DNA of 64,000 nucleotides from Streptomyces sp. CBMA152 (GCF_014596475.1 NZ_MECJ01000029.1:558001-622000), one strand, 5' to 3'. Shown: positions 7,787 to 16,778, numbered from the stretch's first letter. Program-made: numbers and translations. The notes: generated by a model from the letters alone, not told the origin.

Positions 7787-10207
7787 CTACGCCGCCCCCC
7801 GCCGATCCACCCACCGCCACGCGAACTCCAACCCCACCGCCCCCACCGCCGCAATCCCCACCGCGGCCCACGGCAACGTCGTGCCGACGAGTTTCAGGGC
7901 GAAGAAGGTCTGGAGCCACGGCACCGCCAGGACCAGGAGGAACGCGACGCCCATCGCCGCCACCAGGCAGATCCGCCACCATGTGTACGGGCGCGCGATG
8001 ATCGCCAGGACCCACATGGAGACCAGGAACAGGGTCAAGGTGGCGGCGCTGGTCTCGGCCTCCCGCGCGCCGTCACCCACGTAATAGTGACGGGCCAGCA
8101 GATACGTCGCGAACGTCGTCACCGCGGCAATCACGCCACCCGGAATCGCGTACCGCATCACCCGCCGCACAAAGTGCGGCTTCGCCCGTTCCGTGTTCGG
8201 CGCCAGCGCCAGGAAGAACGCGGGGATGCCGATCGTCAGGGTGGACAGGAGCGTCAAGTGGCGGGGGAGGAACAAGTACTCCACTTGCGTGCAGACCACC
8301 AGCAGAGCCAACAGCACCGAGTACACCGTCTTGACCAGGAACAGCGTCGCCACCCGCGTGATGTTGCCGATCACGCGGCGCCCCTCCGCCACCACCGACG
8401 GCAGCGTCGCGAAGCTGTTGTTCAGCAGGACGATCTGGGCCACCGCCCGCGTCGCCTCGGAGCCCGACCCCATCGAGACGCCGATGTCCGCGTCCTTCAG
8501 CGCCAGGACGTCGTTGACGCCGTCGCCCGTCATCGCCACCGTGTGGCCCCGCGACTGCAGCGCCGCCACCATGTCCCGCTTCTGCTGCGGCGTCACCCGG
8601 CCGAAGACGGCGTTCTCGTCCAGGACCGATGCCATCTCGGACTGCTCAGTGGGGAGTTGCCGCGCGTCCACCGTGTTCTCCGCGCCCGGCAGCCCCAGCT
8701 TCCCCGCCACCGCCCCCACGGACACCGCGTTGTCCCCGGAGATCACCTTCGCGTGGACGTTCTGCTCGGAGAAGTAGCGCAGGGTGTCGCCCGCGTCCGG
8801 CCGCAGCCGCTGTTCCAGCACCACCAGCGCCGCCGCCCGCGCGTCCGTCGCGACCCGGGGATCGTCGAGCTCACGCCCCGCCCGCGCCAACAGCAGCACC
8901 CGCAGGCCCTGTTCGTTGAGGGAGTCGATCTCGGCGAGGGACGGGTCACCCGCAGGCAGCAGTACGTCCGGTGCTCCCAGCAGCCACGTCGAGTTCTCGC
9001 CGTCCCCCTCGCTGAACGCCGCCCCGCTGTACTTGCGCGCCGACGAAAACGGCAGCGACTCCGTGCACCGCCACTCCTCGCTGTCCGGATACGCGTCGAT
9101 GATCGCCTGGAGCGAGGCGTTCGGCCGCGGGTCCGACTCGCCCAGTGCGCCGAGCACTTTGCGTACGTACGCCTCGTCCGTGCCGTTCAGCGGCCGCAGC
9201 TCGGTGACGTCCATGCCGCCCTCGGTGAGCGTGCCCGTCTTGTCGAGGCAGACGACGTCCACGCGCGCGAGGCCCTCGATCGCGGGGAGCTCCTGCACCA
9301 GGCACTGCTTGCGGCCGAGCCGGATCACCCCGATCGCGAAGGCGACCGAGGTCAGCAGGACAAGACCCTCGGGGATCATCGGGACGATGCCGCCGACCGT
9401 GTACGCGACCGACTGCTTGAAGTTGTCGTCCTTGACCACGAGTTGGCTGATCACCAGGCCGATCGAGGTCGGGATCATCAGCCAGGTCACGTACTTGAGG
9501 ATCATCGAGATGCCGGAGCGCAGCTCGGAGTGGACCAGCGTGAAGCGGCTGGCCTCCTCCGCGAGCTGCGCCGCGTACGCCTCGCGCCCGACCTTGGTCG
9601 CGGTGAACGCGCCGCCGCCCGCCACCACGAACGAGCCCGACATCATCCGGTCGCCGGGCTTCTTCAGTACGGGGTCGGCCTCGCCGGTGAGGAGTGACTC
9701 GTCCACTTCGAGGCCGTCCGTCTCGACCACCTCGCCGTCGACGACGACCTTGTCGCCCGGCCCGAGCTCCACCAGGTCGCCGAGGACGATCTCGGAGGTG
9801 GAGATCTCGGCGGCGCGTCCGTCGCGCCGGACCGTGGGCTTGGCCTCGCCGATGACCGCGAGCCCGTCCAGGGTCTTCTTGGCGCGCATCTCCTGGATGA
9901 TGCCGATGCCGGTGTTGGCGATGATCACGAACCCGAAGAGGCTGTCCTGGAGCGGCGCCACGAAGAGCATGATCACCCAGAGCACGCCGATGATCGCGTT
10001 GAACCGGGTGAAGACGTTGGCGCGGACGATCTCGGCGGTGGAGCGGCTGCTGCGGACGGGTACGTCGTTGACCTCGCCCCGGGCGACGCGTTCGGCCACT
10101 TCGGCGGTGCTCAGCCCGGTGGCCCGGCCGGCTGCCGGGGACGGCGGCTGCACGGGATGGACGGGGTCGAGTTCCGCCCCGGCGTCGATATTGGCGCGCT
10201 GCGTCAT
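7787..10207 (-). CDS. ctpE: CtpE-like cation-transporting P-type ATPase
   Basis: An 806-residue HAD-type P-ATPase. It shows the actuator motif SLLTGEADP (171-179), the membrane motif PMIPEGL (276-282), the phosphorylation site DKTGTLT with Asp322, a TGDGVND hinge near residue 557, and about ten membrane segments. The PMIPEGL and LVQELPAIEGLARVDVVCLD stretches closely resemble mycobacterial CtpE, which has been described as a calcium uptake pump. The N-terminus lacks heavy-metal CxxC motifs, which argues against a copper or zinc pump. Calcium specificity is inferred from the family. It is convergent with the GHKL ATPase gene. Confidence 0.88.
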   Translation of the reverse strand: MTQRANIDAGAELDPVHPVQPPSPAAGRATGLSTAEVAERVARGEVNDVPVRSSRSTAEIVRANVFTRFNAIIGVLWVIMLFVAPLQDSLFGFVIIANTGIGIIQEMRAKKTLDGLAVIGEAKPTVRRDGRAAEISTSEIVLGDLVELGPGDKVVVDGEVVETDGLEVDESLLTGEADPVLKKPGDRMMSGSFVVAGGGAFTATKVGREAYAAQLAEEASRFTLVHSELRSGISMILKYVTWLMIPTSIGLVISQLVVKDDNFKQSVAYTVGGIVPMIPEGLVLLTSVAFAIGVIRLGRKQCLVQELPAIEGLARVDVVCLDKTGTLTEGGMDVTELRPLNGTDEAYVRKVLGALGESDPRPNASLQAIIDAYPDSEEWRCTESLPFSSARKYSGAAFSEGDGENSTWLLGAPDVLLPAGDPSLAEIDSLNEQGLRVLLLARAGRELDDPRVATDARAAALVVLEQRLRPDAGDTLRYFSEQNVHAKVISGDNAVSVGAVAGKLGLPGAENTVDARQLPTEQSEMASVLDENAVFGRVTPQQKRDMVAALQSRGHTVAMTGDGVNDVLALKDADIGVSMGSGSEATRAVAQIVLLNNSFATLPSVVAEGRRVIGNITRVATLFLVKTVYSVLLALLVVCTQVEYLFLPRHLTLLSTLTIGIPAFFLALAPNTERAKPHFVRRVMRYAIPGGVIAAVTTFATYLLARHYYVGDGAREAETSAATLTLFLVSMWVLAIIARPYTWWRICLVAAMGVAFLLVLAVPWLQTFFALKLVGTTLPWAAVGIAAVGAVGLEFAWRWVDRRGAA

Positions 10208-10325
10208 GTTTTCGACGGTACGGCGGTAATACCCGCTTCACCTGCCGGGAACGTCGAACATCAGACCCAGGGAGGAGACGAATGGTCCTGCGGCGGTATG
10301 CCGGGGCCCCTACCTGGCCAGGGTC

Positions 10326-10598
10326 CTACTGACTTTCGGCCCTTGCGGCCAGCTCGGCCGCGTGCCGCTTCAGTGCCGCGTCCCGGCCCCGTACGTACCA
10401 AATGCCGATGAGACCGAGACCGCCGCCGGCCAGACACGTCCACAGCCACCACAGATGGCCGTGGTCGTCGAACCAGCCGTAGAACGGGAGCTGGACGAGG
10501 AAGAGGACGAACCAGAGGATCGTGCCGCCGGTGATGGTGGCGACGACGGGCCCTTCCAAGGGCTCGGGTGCCTCGTGTTGTGGTGTCCACTTCGCCAT
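10326..10598 (-). CDS. DUF2530 family small membrane protein
   Basis: A 90-residue protein with two predicted membrane segments (ATITGGTILWFVLFLVQLPF and WLWTCLAGGGLGLIGIWYV) joined by a short WFDDHGH loop, and a basic C-terminal tail. This is the architecture of actinobacterial DUF2530. The ATG at 10598 (product MAKWTPQHEAPEP) is preferred; upstream extension gives an Arg/Pro-rich tail unlike the family. It is divergent from the purine permease gene across about 220 bases of unusually AT-rich sequence (10670-10750), which probably holds both promoters. Function unknown. Confidence 0.82.
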   Translation of the reverse strand: MAKWTPQHEAPEPLEGPVVATITGGTILWFVLFLVQLPFYGWFDDHGHLWWLWTCLAGGGLGLIGIWYVRGRDAALKRHAAELAARAESQ

Positions 10599-10822
10599 GC
10601 GATCAGTGTAGGGGGACGGGTTTTCGGCGGTCCCCGGCCGTCGTCCGCCCAGACGCCGCATGCGTCTACGCGCGGAGATAGCGATCTTCGCCTTATGTAT
10701 TCATACTGAAACGGCTTACGGCTGACTCGTTTTGTTCGTTGAAACGTCCAAAGAAGTTCGGGTTAAGGCCGGATTCCCGCTTTTCTTTCCCTGCCCGCGC
10801 CGTCTCACGACTGAGGTTCCGC

Positions 10823-12271
10823 ATGTCCCCCTCGGCCACCGCCAAGGTCGACTCCCCGCCGCCGGCCCCGCTGCCGCCGGTCAACGGCTTCGACCGCTTC
10901 TTCAAGATCACCGAGCGGGGTTCCACCGTCTCCCGGGAGATCCGCGGCGGCTTCGCCACCTTCTTCGCGATGGCCTACATCATCGTGCTGAACCCGATCA
11001 TCCTGGGCAGCGCGAAGGACATGTACGGGCACCAGCTGAACGGGGGTCAGCTGGTCACCGCGACCGTCCTCACGGCGGCGTTCACCACGCTCCTGATGGG
11101 CGTCATCGGCAATGTGCCGATCGCGCTGGCGGCCGGGCTCGGTGTGAACACCGTGGTCGCGCTCCAGCTGGCGCCCCGGATGAGCTGGCCGGACGCGATG
11201 GGCATGGTCGTGCTCGCGGGCTTCGTGGTGATGCTCCTGGTCGCCACCGGGCTGCGCGAGCGCGTGATGAACGCGGTGCCGCTCGGCCTGCGCAAGGGCA
11301 TCGCGATCGGCATCGGCCTGTTCATCATGCTGATCGGCCTGGTCGACTCGGGCTTCGTCTCCCGTATCCCGGACGCCGCCCACACCACGGTCCCGCTCCA
11401 GCTCGGCGGCAACGGTCATCTGCTCGGCTGGCCGGTCCTGGTCTTCATCCTCGGCGTCCTGCTCACGCTCGCGCTGCTCGTCCGCAAGATCCCCGGCGCG
11501 ATCCTGATCTCCATCGTCGCGATGACGGGCCTGGCGATGATCATCAACGCGGTCGCCACCGTGCCGTCCTGGGGTCTGACCACCCCGAAGTGGCCCGGCA
11601 ACCCGGTCGCCAACCCCGACTTCGGGCTCATCGGCAAGATCAGCCTGTTCGGCGGCTTCGACAAGGTCGGCGTGCTGACCGGCACGCTCTTCGTCTTCAC
11701 GGTCCTGCTCTCGACGTTCTTCGACGCGATGGGCACGATCATGGGCATCAGCGACGAGGCCGAGCTGACCGACGCCGAGGGCAACATGCCCGGCATCAAC
11801 CGCGTCCTGTTCGTCGACGGCATCGCGGTCGCCGCGGGCGGCTTCTCGTCCTCCTCCGCCACCACCTGCTTCGTGGAGTCCACGGCGGGCGTGGGCGAGG
11901 GGGCCCGTACCGGCTTCGCGAACGTCGTCACCGGCGGGCTCTTCACGGTCGCGCTGTTCCTCACGCCGATCGCCACGATGGTCCCGTCCCAGGCGGCCAC
12001 ACCCGCGCTGCTCGCGGTGGGCTTCCTGATCCTGTCCGGCTCGATCCGGCAGATCGACTGGGACGACTGGACGATCGCGATCCCGGCGTTCGTGACGATG
12101 GTGATGATGCCGTTCACGTACTCCATCACCAACGGCATCGGGATGGGCTTCCTCACCTTCACGATCCTGCGCGTGGTGGCGGGCCGGTTCCGCGAGGTGC
12201 CGGTGGCGATGTACGCGGTGTCGGCGGTGTTCGCCTTCTACTACATGATGCCGGCGCTCGGGCTTACGTAG
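10823..12271 (+). CDS. NCS2-family purine (guanine/hypoxanthine-type) permease
   Basis: A 482-residue integral membrane transporter of the AzgA-like branch of nucleobase:cation symporter family 2. The N-terminal signature GGFATFFAMAYIIVLNP, the motif AAGLGVNTVVA, and the paired motif FDAMGTIMGISDEAEL with SSSATTCFVESTAGVGEGARTG all belong to this family. They point to adenine/guanine/hypoxanthine uptake at the plasma membrane. The ATG at 10823 has GAGG 6 bases upstream; an earlier ATG at 10739 would add 28 basic residues and is less likely. A partial copy of the dispersed repeat follows the stop. Confidence 0.9.
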   Translation: MSPSATAKVDSPPPAPLPPVNGFDRFFKITERGSTVSREIRGGFATFFAMAYIIVLNPIILGSAKDMYGHQLNGGQLVTATVLTAAFTTLLMGVIGNVPIALAAGLGVNTVVALQLAPRMSWPDAMGMVVLAGFVVMLLVATGLRERVMNAVPLGLRKGIAIGIGLFIMLIGLVDSGFVSRIPDAAHTTVPLQLGGNGHLLGWPVLVFILGVLLTLALLVRKIPGAILISIVAMTGLAMIINAVATVPSWGLTTPKWPGNPVANPDFGLIGKISLFGGFDKVGVLTGTLFVFTVLLSTFFDAMGTIMGISDEAELTDAEGNMPGINRVLFVDGIAVAAGGFSSSSATTCFVESTAGVGEGARTGFANVVTGGLFTVALFLTPIATMVPSQAATPALLAVGFLILSGSIRQIDWDDWTIAIPAFVTMVMMPFTYSITNGIGMGFLTFTILRVVAGRFREVPVAMYAVSAVFAFYYMMPALGLT

Positions 12272-12301
12272 CTCGGTCTTACGCAGTGGCCGCTGCCGTA
12301 C

Positions 12302-12360
12302 CCCCTAGGGGCGCGGGGCTGTGACATTTGCGGCTCCGCCGCGTGGGCGCGACAAGCCCC
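12302..12360. repeat. Dispersed repeat, partial copy C
   Basis: A truncated repeat: a short CCCCTAGGGGCGCGGGG palindrome joined to a 34-base module beginning ctgtgacatttgcggctccg. The same module recurs at 15481-15514. It follows the purine permease gene and may serve as its terminator. Confidence 0.7.
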
Positions 12361-12401
12361 CACCGGCCCGCAGCCAAACGACAACGCGCCCCCGCACCCA
12401 G

Positions 12402-12641
12402 CTACGCGGCGCCATACAGCTTCTCCGTCTCGACGGTCGCGGCCTGAAGCCGTACGTCGAAGTCGTCCCGAATGAGCGTCCGGACCACATAGTCCTGGAC
12501 GCTCATTCCGCATCTGGCGGCATGCTGCCGGAGCCGTTCGAGCAGCTCACCGTCTATCCGCAGGCTGAGCACGCTGGTCCCCATGGGACGAGGGTCGCCG
12601 TAGGCACGGCCCCCGCGCGTCACTTTCCGGATGTGTCTCAC
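12402..12641 (-). CDS. Ribbon-helix-helix (CopG/Arc-like) protein
   Basis: A 79-residue protein with a typical ribbon-helix-helix core: strand SVLSLRIDGELLERL, then helices around LRQHAARCGMSVQDYVVRTLIRDDF. Such proteins bind DNA as dimers and act as repressors or antitoxins. No toxin gene is adjacent, so a plain regulator is likelier. The frame opens with GTG at 12641, but the core could begin at ATG 12584 (MGTSVLSLRIDG), which would drop 19 basic residues. Neither start has a good ribosome binding site. It is divergent from the MarR gene. Confidence 0.72.
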   Translation of the reverse strand: MRHIRKVTRGGRAYGDPRPMGTSVLSLRIDGELLERLRQHAARCGMSVQDYVVRTLIRDDFDVRLQAATVETEKLYGAA

Positions 12642-12682
12642 TCGTATGGGTGATGCGAGTGGTATTTAGCCAGAGTAATGAG

Positions 12683-12691
12683 TTAGTCTAA
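12683..12691. promoter_or_regulatory. Short palindrome at the MarR gene start
   Basis: TTAG-T-CTAA is a perfect 9-base palindrome that touches the ATG at 12691 of the MarR gene. It sits in an AT-rich patch (12663-12697) that is unusual for this genome. MarR proteins commonly repress their own operon from such sites, so this is a candidate autoregulatory operator that would also control the downstream MFS gene. Confidence 0.45.
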
Positions 12692-13140
12692 TGAACATGT
12701 CTGACCTGTCCCACGGCAGTGACGCCGACGTCGCCGCCGTGAACTCCCTGCGCTCCGCCGTCATGCGGCTGAGCCGACGCCTGAAGCACCAGCGCGTCGA
12801 CGAGTCGCTGAGCCCCACCGAGATGTCGGTGCTCGGCACCCTTGCCCGCTGCGGTTCGGCCACCCCCGGTGAGCTGGCCCGCAAGGAGCACGTCCAGCCG
12901 CCGTCGATGACCCGCATCGTGGCGCTGCTGGAGGCGAAGGGCCTGGTCAGGCTGGAGCCGCACCCCGACGACCGCCGCCAGAAGGTGGTCAGCCAGACCG
13001 AAGAGGCCGAGGCGATGCTCGAAGAGAGCCGCCGCAAGCGCAACGCCTGGCTGACGACCCTCGCGGAGGGCCTGGACGAGGACGAGTGGGCGAAGCTGCG
13101 CGCCGCCGCACCCGTACTGGAGAAGCTCGCACACCTGTGA
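12691..13140 (+). CDS. MarR-family transcriptional regulator
   Basis: A 149-residue winged-helix regulator. The central region LSPTEMSVLGTLARCGSATP, the recognition helix around VQPPSMTRIVALLEAKGLV and the wing LEPHPDDRRQKVVSQTEE are classic MarR features. A second ATG at 12697 (product MSDLSHGS) is an equally good start. The gene is followed 31 bases later by an MFS exporter gene, a common MarR/efflux pairing. A small AT-rich palindrome overlaps the start region. The ligand is unknown; a phenolic or drug-like compound relevant to the exporter is an inference. Confidence 0.9.
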   Translation: MNMSDLSHGSDADVAAVNSLRSAVMRLSRRLKHQRVDESLSPTEMSVLGTLARCGSATPGELARKEHVQPPSMTRIVALLEAKGLVRLEPHPDDRRQKVVSQTEEAEAMLEESRRKRNAWLTTLAEGLDEDEWAKLRAAAPVLEKLAHL

Positions 13141-13171
13141 ACTGACTGCGCACGCTAGGAGGCGAACCCCT

Positions 13172-14518
13172 TTGAGTTCGGGATCCGGAGCAGACTCCGC
13201 CCCCGCACCGATACCCACCCACGACACGGCTGCCGCCGGCAGCAGACGAGGGACGTTCTCCTCCCTCGCGATCCGCAACTACCGGCTGTTCTTCTCCGGT
13301 GCCATCGTCTCCAACATCGGTACGTGGATGGCGCGGATCACCCAGGACTGGCTGGTCCTCCAGATCACCGGCTCCTCGGTGGCGGTGGGCATCACCACCG
13401 CCATGCAGTTCCTGCCGATGCTGCTCTTCGGGCTGTACGGCGGAGTCATAGCGGACCGCTTCGCCAAGCGGACCATCCTCTTCGTGACCCAGAGCGCGAT
13501 GGGCCTCGGCGGCCTGTTCCTGGCGGCCATGACGCTGTCGGGCCACGTCCAGGTCTGGCACGTCTATCTGACGGCGTTCTTCACCGGCCTGGTGACGGTC
13601 GTCGACAACCCGACCCGCCAGTCCTTCGTCTCCGAGATGGTCGGCCCCGACCAGGTCCGCAACGCGGTCAGCCTGAACTCGGCGAACTTCCAGTCGGCCC
13701 GTCTGGTGGGCCCGGCGGTGGCGGGTGCGGTGATGGCGGCGGTCGGCCCCGGCTGGGCGTTCCTCGCCAACGGCCTCTCGTTCCTGGCCCCACTGACGGG
13801 CCTGGCCCTGATGCGTACGGCGGACCTGCGCCCCACGAAGCTGGCGCGGCGCGGCAAGGGCCAGCTGAGGGAGGGCCTGGACTACGTGTCCAAGCGCCCC
13901 GAACTGATCTGGCCGATAGTCCTGGTCGGCTTCATCGGCACCTTCGGCTTCAACTTCCCGATCTGGCTGAGCGCGTTCGCCCGCGACGAGTTCCACGGCG
14001 GATCCGGGATGTACGGCCTGTTCAACAGCCTGATGGCCATCGGCTCCCTGATGGGCGCGCTGCTCGCGGCCCGCCGGGGTACGACGCGGCTGCGGCTCCT
14101 CGCGGGGGCGGCGGGCGCGTTCGCGGTCCTGGAGATGGCGGGAGCCTTGGCACCGTCGATGACGCTGTTCGTGATGCTCCTGATCCCCATCGGCATCCTC
14201 GGCCTGACGGTGAACGTCACGGCCAACGCGTCCGTCCAGATGGCCACCGACCCGGAGATGCGCGGCCGGGTGATGAGCCTGTTCATGATGGTCTTCACCG
14301 GAGGCACGCCGCTGGGCGGCCCGCTCTTCGGCTGGCTGACGGACGCGTACGGCGTACGCATCAGCCTCGCGCTCGGCGGTCTGATCTGCGCGGTCGCGGC
14401 GGCGGGGGTCGGCCTGATGCTGGCGCGCGCGGCGAACCTGCGGCTGAAGGTGGACCTTCGGCGGGGGCGGCGGCATGTGGAGTTCGTCCCTCGGGAGAGG
14501 CTGGCCACGGCGGCGTAA
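13172..14518 (+). CDS. MFS exporter in the MarR operon
   Basis: A 448-residue MFS permease of the MFS_3 (EntS/drug-exporter-like) type. Start is a TTG at 13172, fixed by a perfect AGGAGG at 13157-13162 with 9-base spacing. About twelve hydrophobic segments are visible. The motif GGVIADRFAKRTIL matches the loop 2-3 signature, followed by DNPTRQSFVSEMV and LNSANFQSARLVGPAVAG, which are typical of this subfamily. Efflux of a small toxic compound or secondary metabolite under MarR control is the likely role. Confidence 0.88.
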   Translation: MSSGSGADSAPAPIPTHDTAAAGSRRGTFSSLAIRNYRLFFSGAIVSNIGTWMARITQDWLVLQITGSSVAVGITTAMQFLPMLLFGLYGGVIADRFAKRTILFVTQSAMGLGGLFLAAMTLSGHVQVWHVYLTAFFTGLVTVVDNPTRQSFVSEMVGPDQVRNAVSLNSANFQSARLVGPAVAGAVMAAVGPGWAFLANGLSFLAPLTGLALMRTADLRPTKLARRGKGQLREGLDYVSKRPELIWPIVLVGFIGTFGFNFPIWLSAFARDEFHGGSGMYGLFNSLMAIGSLMGALLAARRGTTRLRLLAGAAGAFAVLEMAGALAPSMTLFVMLLIPIGILGLTVNVTANASVQMATDPEMRGRVMSLFMMVFTGGTPLGGPLFGWLTDAYGVRISLALGGLICAVAAAGVGLMLARAANLRLKVDLRRGRRHVEFVPRERLATAA

Positions 14519-14557
14519 GGGACGCGGGGAGTGTGGGGCCGGGGCGAGACTGGTCCC

Positions 14558-15127
14558 ATGAGACTCTTCGTAGCCGTACTGCCGCCCCGGCCACAGCTGG
14601 CCGAACTGGGCCGGGCCGTCGACGAGTTGCACGGCCTGCCCGGCGCGCACGGATTGCGCTGGGCGGGCCGCGACGGCTGGCACCTCACGCTCGCCTTCCT
14701 CGGGAACGTGGACGAGGCGGTGCTGCCGGACCTGCACGCCCGCCTGTCCCGGGCGGCCCACCGCACGCCCCCGTTCGAGGTACGCCTGCACGGGGGCGGG
14801 CGCTTCGGGGACAAGGTGCTCTGGGCCGGGGTCGCGGGCGAGCTCGACGCTCTGCGGCTGCTGGCGGAACGCGCCGACGCGGCCGCGCGCCGGGCGGGCA
14901 TCGCGATGGAGGAGCACCGCCGCTACACCCCGCACCTCACCCTCGCCCGCAGCCGCGGCGGCGCGGACCTGCGCCCGTACGCGTCGGTGCTGTCCTCCTT
15001 CGAGGGCACGGCGTGGCAGGCGTCCGAGCTGGCACTGGTCCGCAGCAACCTCCCGACGGAGGGGGTGGCGGGGGCGCAGCCCCGGTACGAGGCGGTGGGG
15101 AGGTGGCCGCTGGGGCCGGGCGCGTGA
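14558..15127 (+). CDS. thpR: RNA 2',3'-cyclic phosphodiesterase ThpR
   Basis: A 189-residue 2H-phosphoesterase. The two catalytic HxT motifs are HLTL at residue 42 and HLTL at residue 126, the hallmark of the LigT/ThpR family that opens 2',3'-cyclic phosphates on RNA to 2'-phosphates. The start MRLFVAVLPP is standard for the family and fixes the ATG at 14558. It lies 39 bases downstream of the MFS gene. The physiological substrate in bacteria is uncertain. Confidence 0.9.
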   Translation: MRLFVAVLPPRPQLAELGRAVDELHGLPGAHGLRWAGRDGWHLTLAFLGNVDEAVLPDLHARLSRAAHRTPPFEVRLHGGGRFGDKVLWAGVAGELDALRLLAERADAAARRAGIAMEEHRRYTPHLTLARSRGGADLRPYASVLSSFEGTAWQASELALVRSNLPTEGVAGAQPRYEAVGRWPLGPGA

Positions 15128-15156
15128 CGGGGTCCGCGCGGGTGTTCGTTACGCTC

Positions 15157-15249
15157 ATGAGCGTGAACCCGAAGACCAGGAACCGGATCATGGCCGGTGT
15201 GCTCGTGCTGATGTTCGTCGTAGTGGCGGTGGCGGCGGCACGCGGCTAG
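15157..15249 (+). CDS. 30-residue single-span membrane peptide
   Basis: A short frame starting ATG at 15157 with product MSVNPKTRNRIMAGVLVLMF followed by ten more residues (VVVAVAAARG). It has a basic N-terminus, one hydrophobic segment (about residues 12-27) and a terminal Arg-Gly, which predicts a type II-oriented membrane peptide. Codon third positions are almost all G or C, as expected for a real gene. I believe similar short peptides exist in other streptomycetes but cannot verify this here. Function unknown. Confidence 0.6.
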   Translation: MSVNPKTRNRIMAGVLVLMFVVVAVAAARG

Positions 15250-15253
15250 TCAG

Positions 15254-15705
15254 TTTCCCCCCACCCCGCCCGTTCCCTTAACCCTCCGGGGGTGGGTGGG
15301 GGTTGAGGTGCGTTTCCCGGGGGCTCCGCCCCGGACCCCGTCGCGGGGCCTGCGGCCCCTGCACCCCACTTCGGGGCTCCGCCCCGGACCCCGGTCTTCG
15401 GCTGCGGGCTGTCGTGGGCTGGTCGCGCAGTTCCCCGCGCCCCTGAGGAGGGCCCGAAGGGCCCATCAAGGGGCGCGGGACTGTGACATTTGCGGCTCCG
15501 CCGCGTGGGCGCGAGCAACCCAGCACGATCCGCAGAAAAACGGGGCCGCGGGCGGAGCCCCGAAGCGGTACAGGGGCACGACCTCCGCCGGGGGTTCCGG
15601 GGGCGGAGCCCCCGAGGGGGTGCAGGGGCGCAGCCCCGCCTGGCCCGAGAAACCGCCCTTACCCACCCCCACCCCCGGAGGGTTTAGGGAAGGGGCGGGG
15701 TGGGG
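15254..15705. repeat. Repeat cluster between the 30-residue peptide gene and the aldo/keto reductases
   Basis: This 450-base stretch has no gene. It is a mosaic of both dispersed repeats: an inverted copy of the ggagggtt/ggggtgggg motif (15254-15300), several cggggctccgccccgga-type units (15325-15400), one palindrome arm at 15424-15444 with the GGGCCC-gaa-GGGCCC loop, and the ctgtgacatttgcggctccg module at 15481-15514. More gcggagcccc units (15550-15640) and a forward ggagggtttagggaaggggc copy (15677-15705) follow. The right arm of the palindrome is interrupted after aggggcgcggga by the module. Confidence 0.75.
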
Positions 15706-15717
15706 CCCACCACTGGG

Positions 15718-16716
15718 CTACCAGGCGAACGCCTCCGGGGACGGGCCCGGGCCCGGGAAGATCTCGTCCAGGCCCGTCAGGACCTCCTCGCTCAGCTCCA
15801 GCTCCACCGCCCGCAGTGCCGACGCCAGCTGCTCGGCCGTGCGCGGGCCGACGATCGGGCCCGTCACGCCCGGACGGGTCAGGAGCCACGCCAGGCCGAC
15901 CTCCCCCGGCTCAAGCCCGTGCTTGGCCAGCAGGTCCTCGTACGCCTGGATCTGACCCCGTACCGCCGGATCCGTCAGCGAGTCCGCCGCGCGGCCGCTC
16001 GTGGACCGGGCGCCGCCGCCCTCGCGCTCCTTGCGCAGGGCGCCGCCGAGGAGCCCGCCGTTGAGCGGGGACCACGGGATGATCCCGACGCCGTATTCCT
16101 GCGCCGCCGGAATGACCTCCATCTCGGCGCGCCGCTCGGCGAGGTTGTACAGGCACTGCTCGCTCACGAGCCCCAACCGCCCGGTCCGCGCGGCCACTTC
16201 ATTGCCCTGCGCAATCTTGTACCCGGGGAAGTTCGACGTGCCCACATACAGCACTTTCCCCTCCCGTACGAGTACGTCCATCGCCTGCCAGATCTCCTCG
16301 AAGGGGGTCTGACGGTCGACGTGGTGGAACTGGTAGATGTCGATCCGGTCCGTGCCCAGCCGCTTCAGGCTGGCCTCGACCGAGCGGCGGATGTTGACCG
16401 CCGACAGCTTGTCGTGGTTCGGCCAGGCGGGGGCGCCGTCCGCGGCCATGTTCGCGTACGCCTTCGTGGCCAGGACCGTCTTGTCGCGGCGCCCGCCGCC
16501 CTGGGCGAACCAGCTGCCGATGATCTCCTCGGTGCGGCCCTTCTCGTTGCCCCACCCGTAGACATTGGCGGTGTCGAAGAAGTTGATGCCCGCGTCCTGC
16601 GCGGCGTCCATGATGGTGTGGCTGGCGGCCTCGTCGGTCTGCGGGCCGAAGTTCATCGTCCCGAGGACGAGTCGGCTGACCTTGAGTCCCGTGCGTCCGA
16701 GCTGCGTGTACTTCAT
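15718..16716 (-). CDS. Aldo/keto reductase, copy 1
   Basis: A 332-residue NADPH-dependent TIM-barrel reductase. The catalytic tetrad is visible: Asp48 and Tyr53 in FFDTANVYGWG, Lys85 in VLATKAY, and His131 or His132 in YQFHHVD. Cofactor-binding SNFPGYKIAQGN and the closing motif VTGPIVGPRTAEQL are standard for the family. Start ATG 16716 has AGGACC just upstream. It is a tandem duplicate of the gene at 16779-17789, with the upstream region copied as well. Substrate unknown; reduction of a toxic carbonyl is plausible. Confidence 0.9.
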   Translation of the reverse strand: MKYTQLGRTGLKVSRLVLGTMNFGPQTDEAASHTIMDAAQDAGINFFDTANVYGWGNEKGRTEEIIGSWFAQGGGRRDKTVLATKAYANMAADGAPAWPNHDKLSAVNIRRSVEASLKRLGTDRIDIYQFHHVDRQTPFEEIWQAMDVLVREGKVLYVGTSNFPGYKIAQGNEVAARTGRLGLVSEQCLYNLAERRAEMEVIPAAQEYGVGIIPWSPLNGGLLGGALRKEREGGGARSTSGRAADSLTDPAVRGQIQAYEDLLAKHGLEPGEVGLAWLLTRPGVTGPIVGPRTAEQLASALRAVELELSEEVLTGLDEIFPGPGPSPEAFAW

Positions 16717-16733
16717 GAGGTCCTAGCGAACGC

Positions 16734-16751
16734 CTTGAAGTGCGCTCCAAG
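16734..16751. promoter_or_regulatory. Palindrome upstream of aldo/keto reductase copy 1
   Basis: CTTGAAGTGCGCTCCAAG is an imperfect 18-base dyad with 7 of 9 pairs. It lies 18 bases before the ATG and has a matching partner at 17807-17824. Dyads with TTGA/TCAA ends are seen with MerR-type regulators, but the regulator here is unknown. Confidence 0.5.
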
Positions 16752-16778
16752 CAAGCACCGCCCCGCGTTCACCACGCC

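Noticed and set aside
15296..15955. Frames across the repeat cluster before the aldo/keto reductases
   Set aside because: The products are low-complexity Pro/Arg/Gly strings formed by repeats, and they overlap the antisense reductase.
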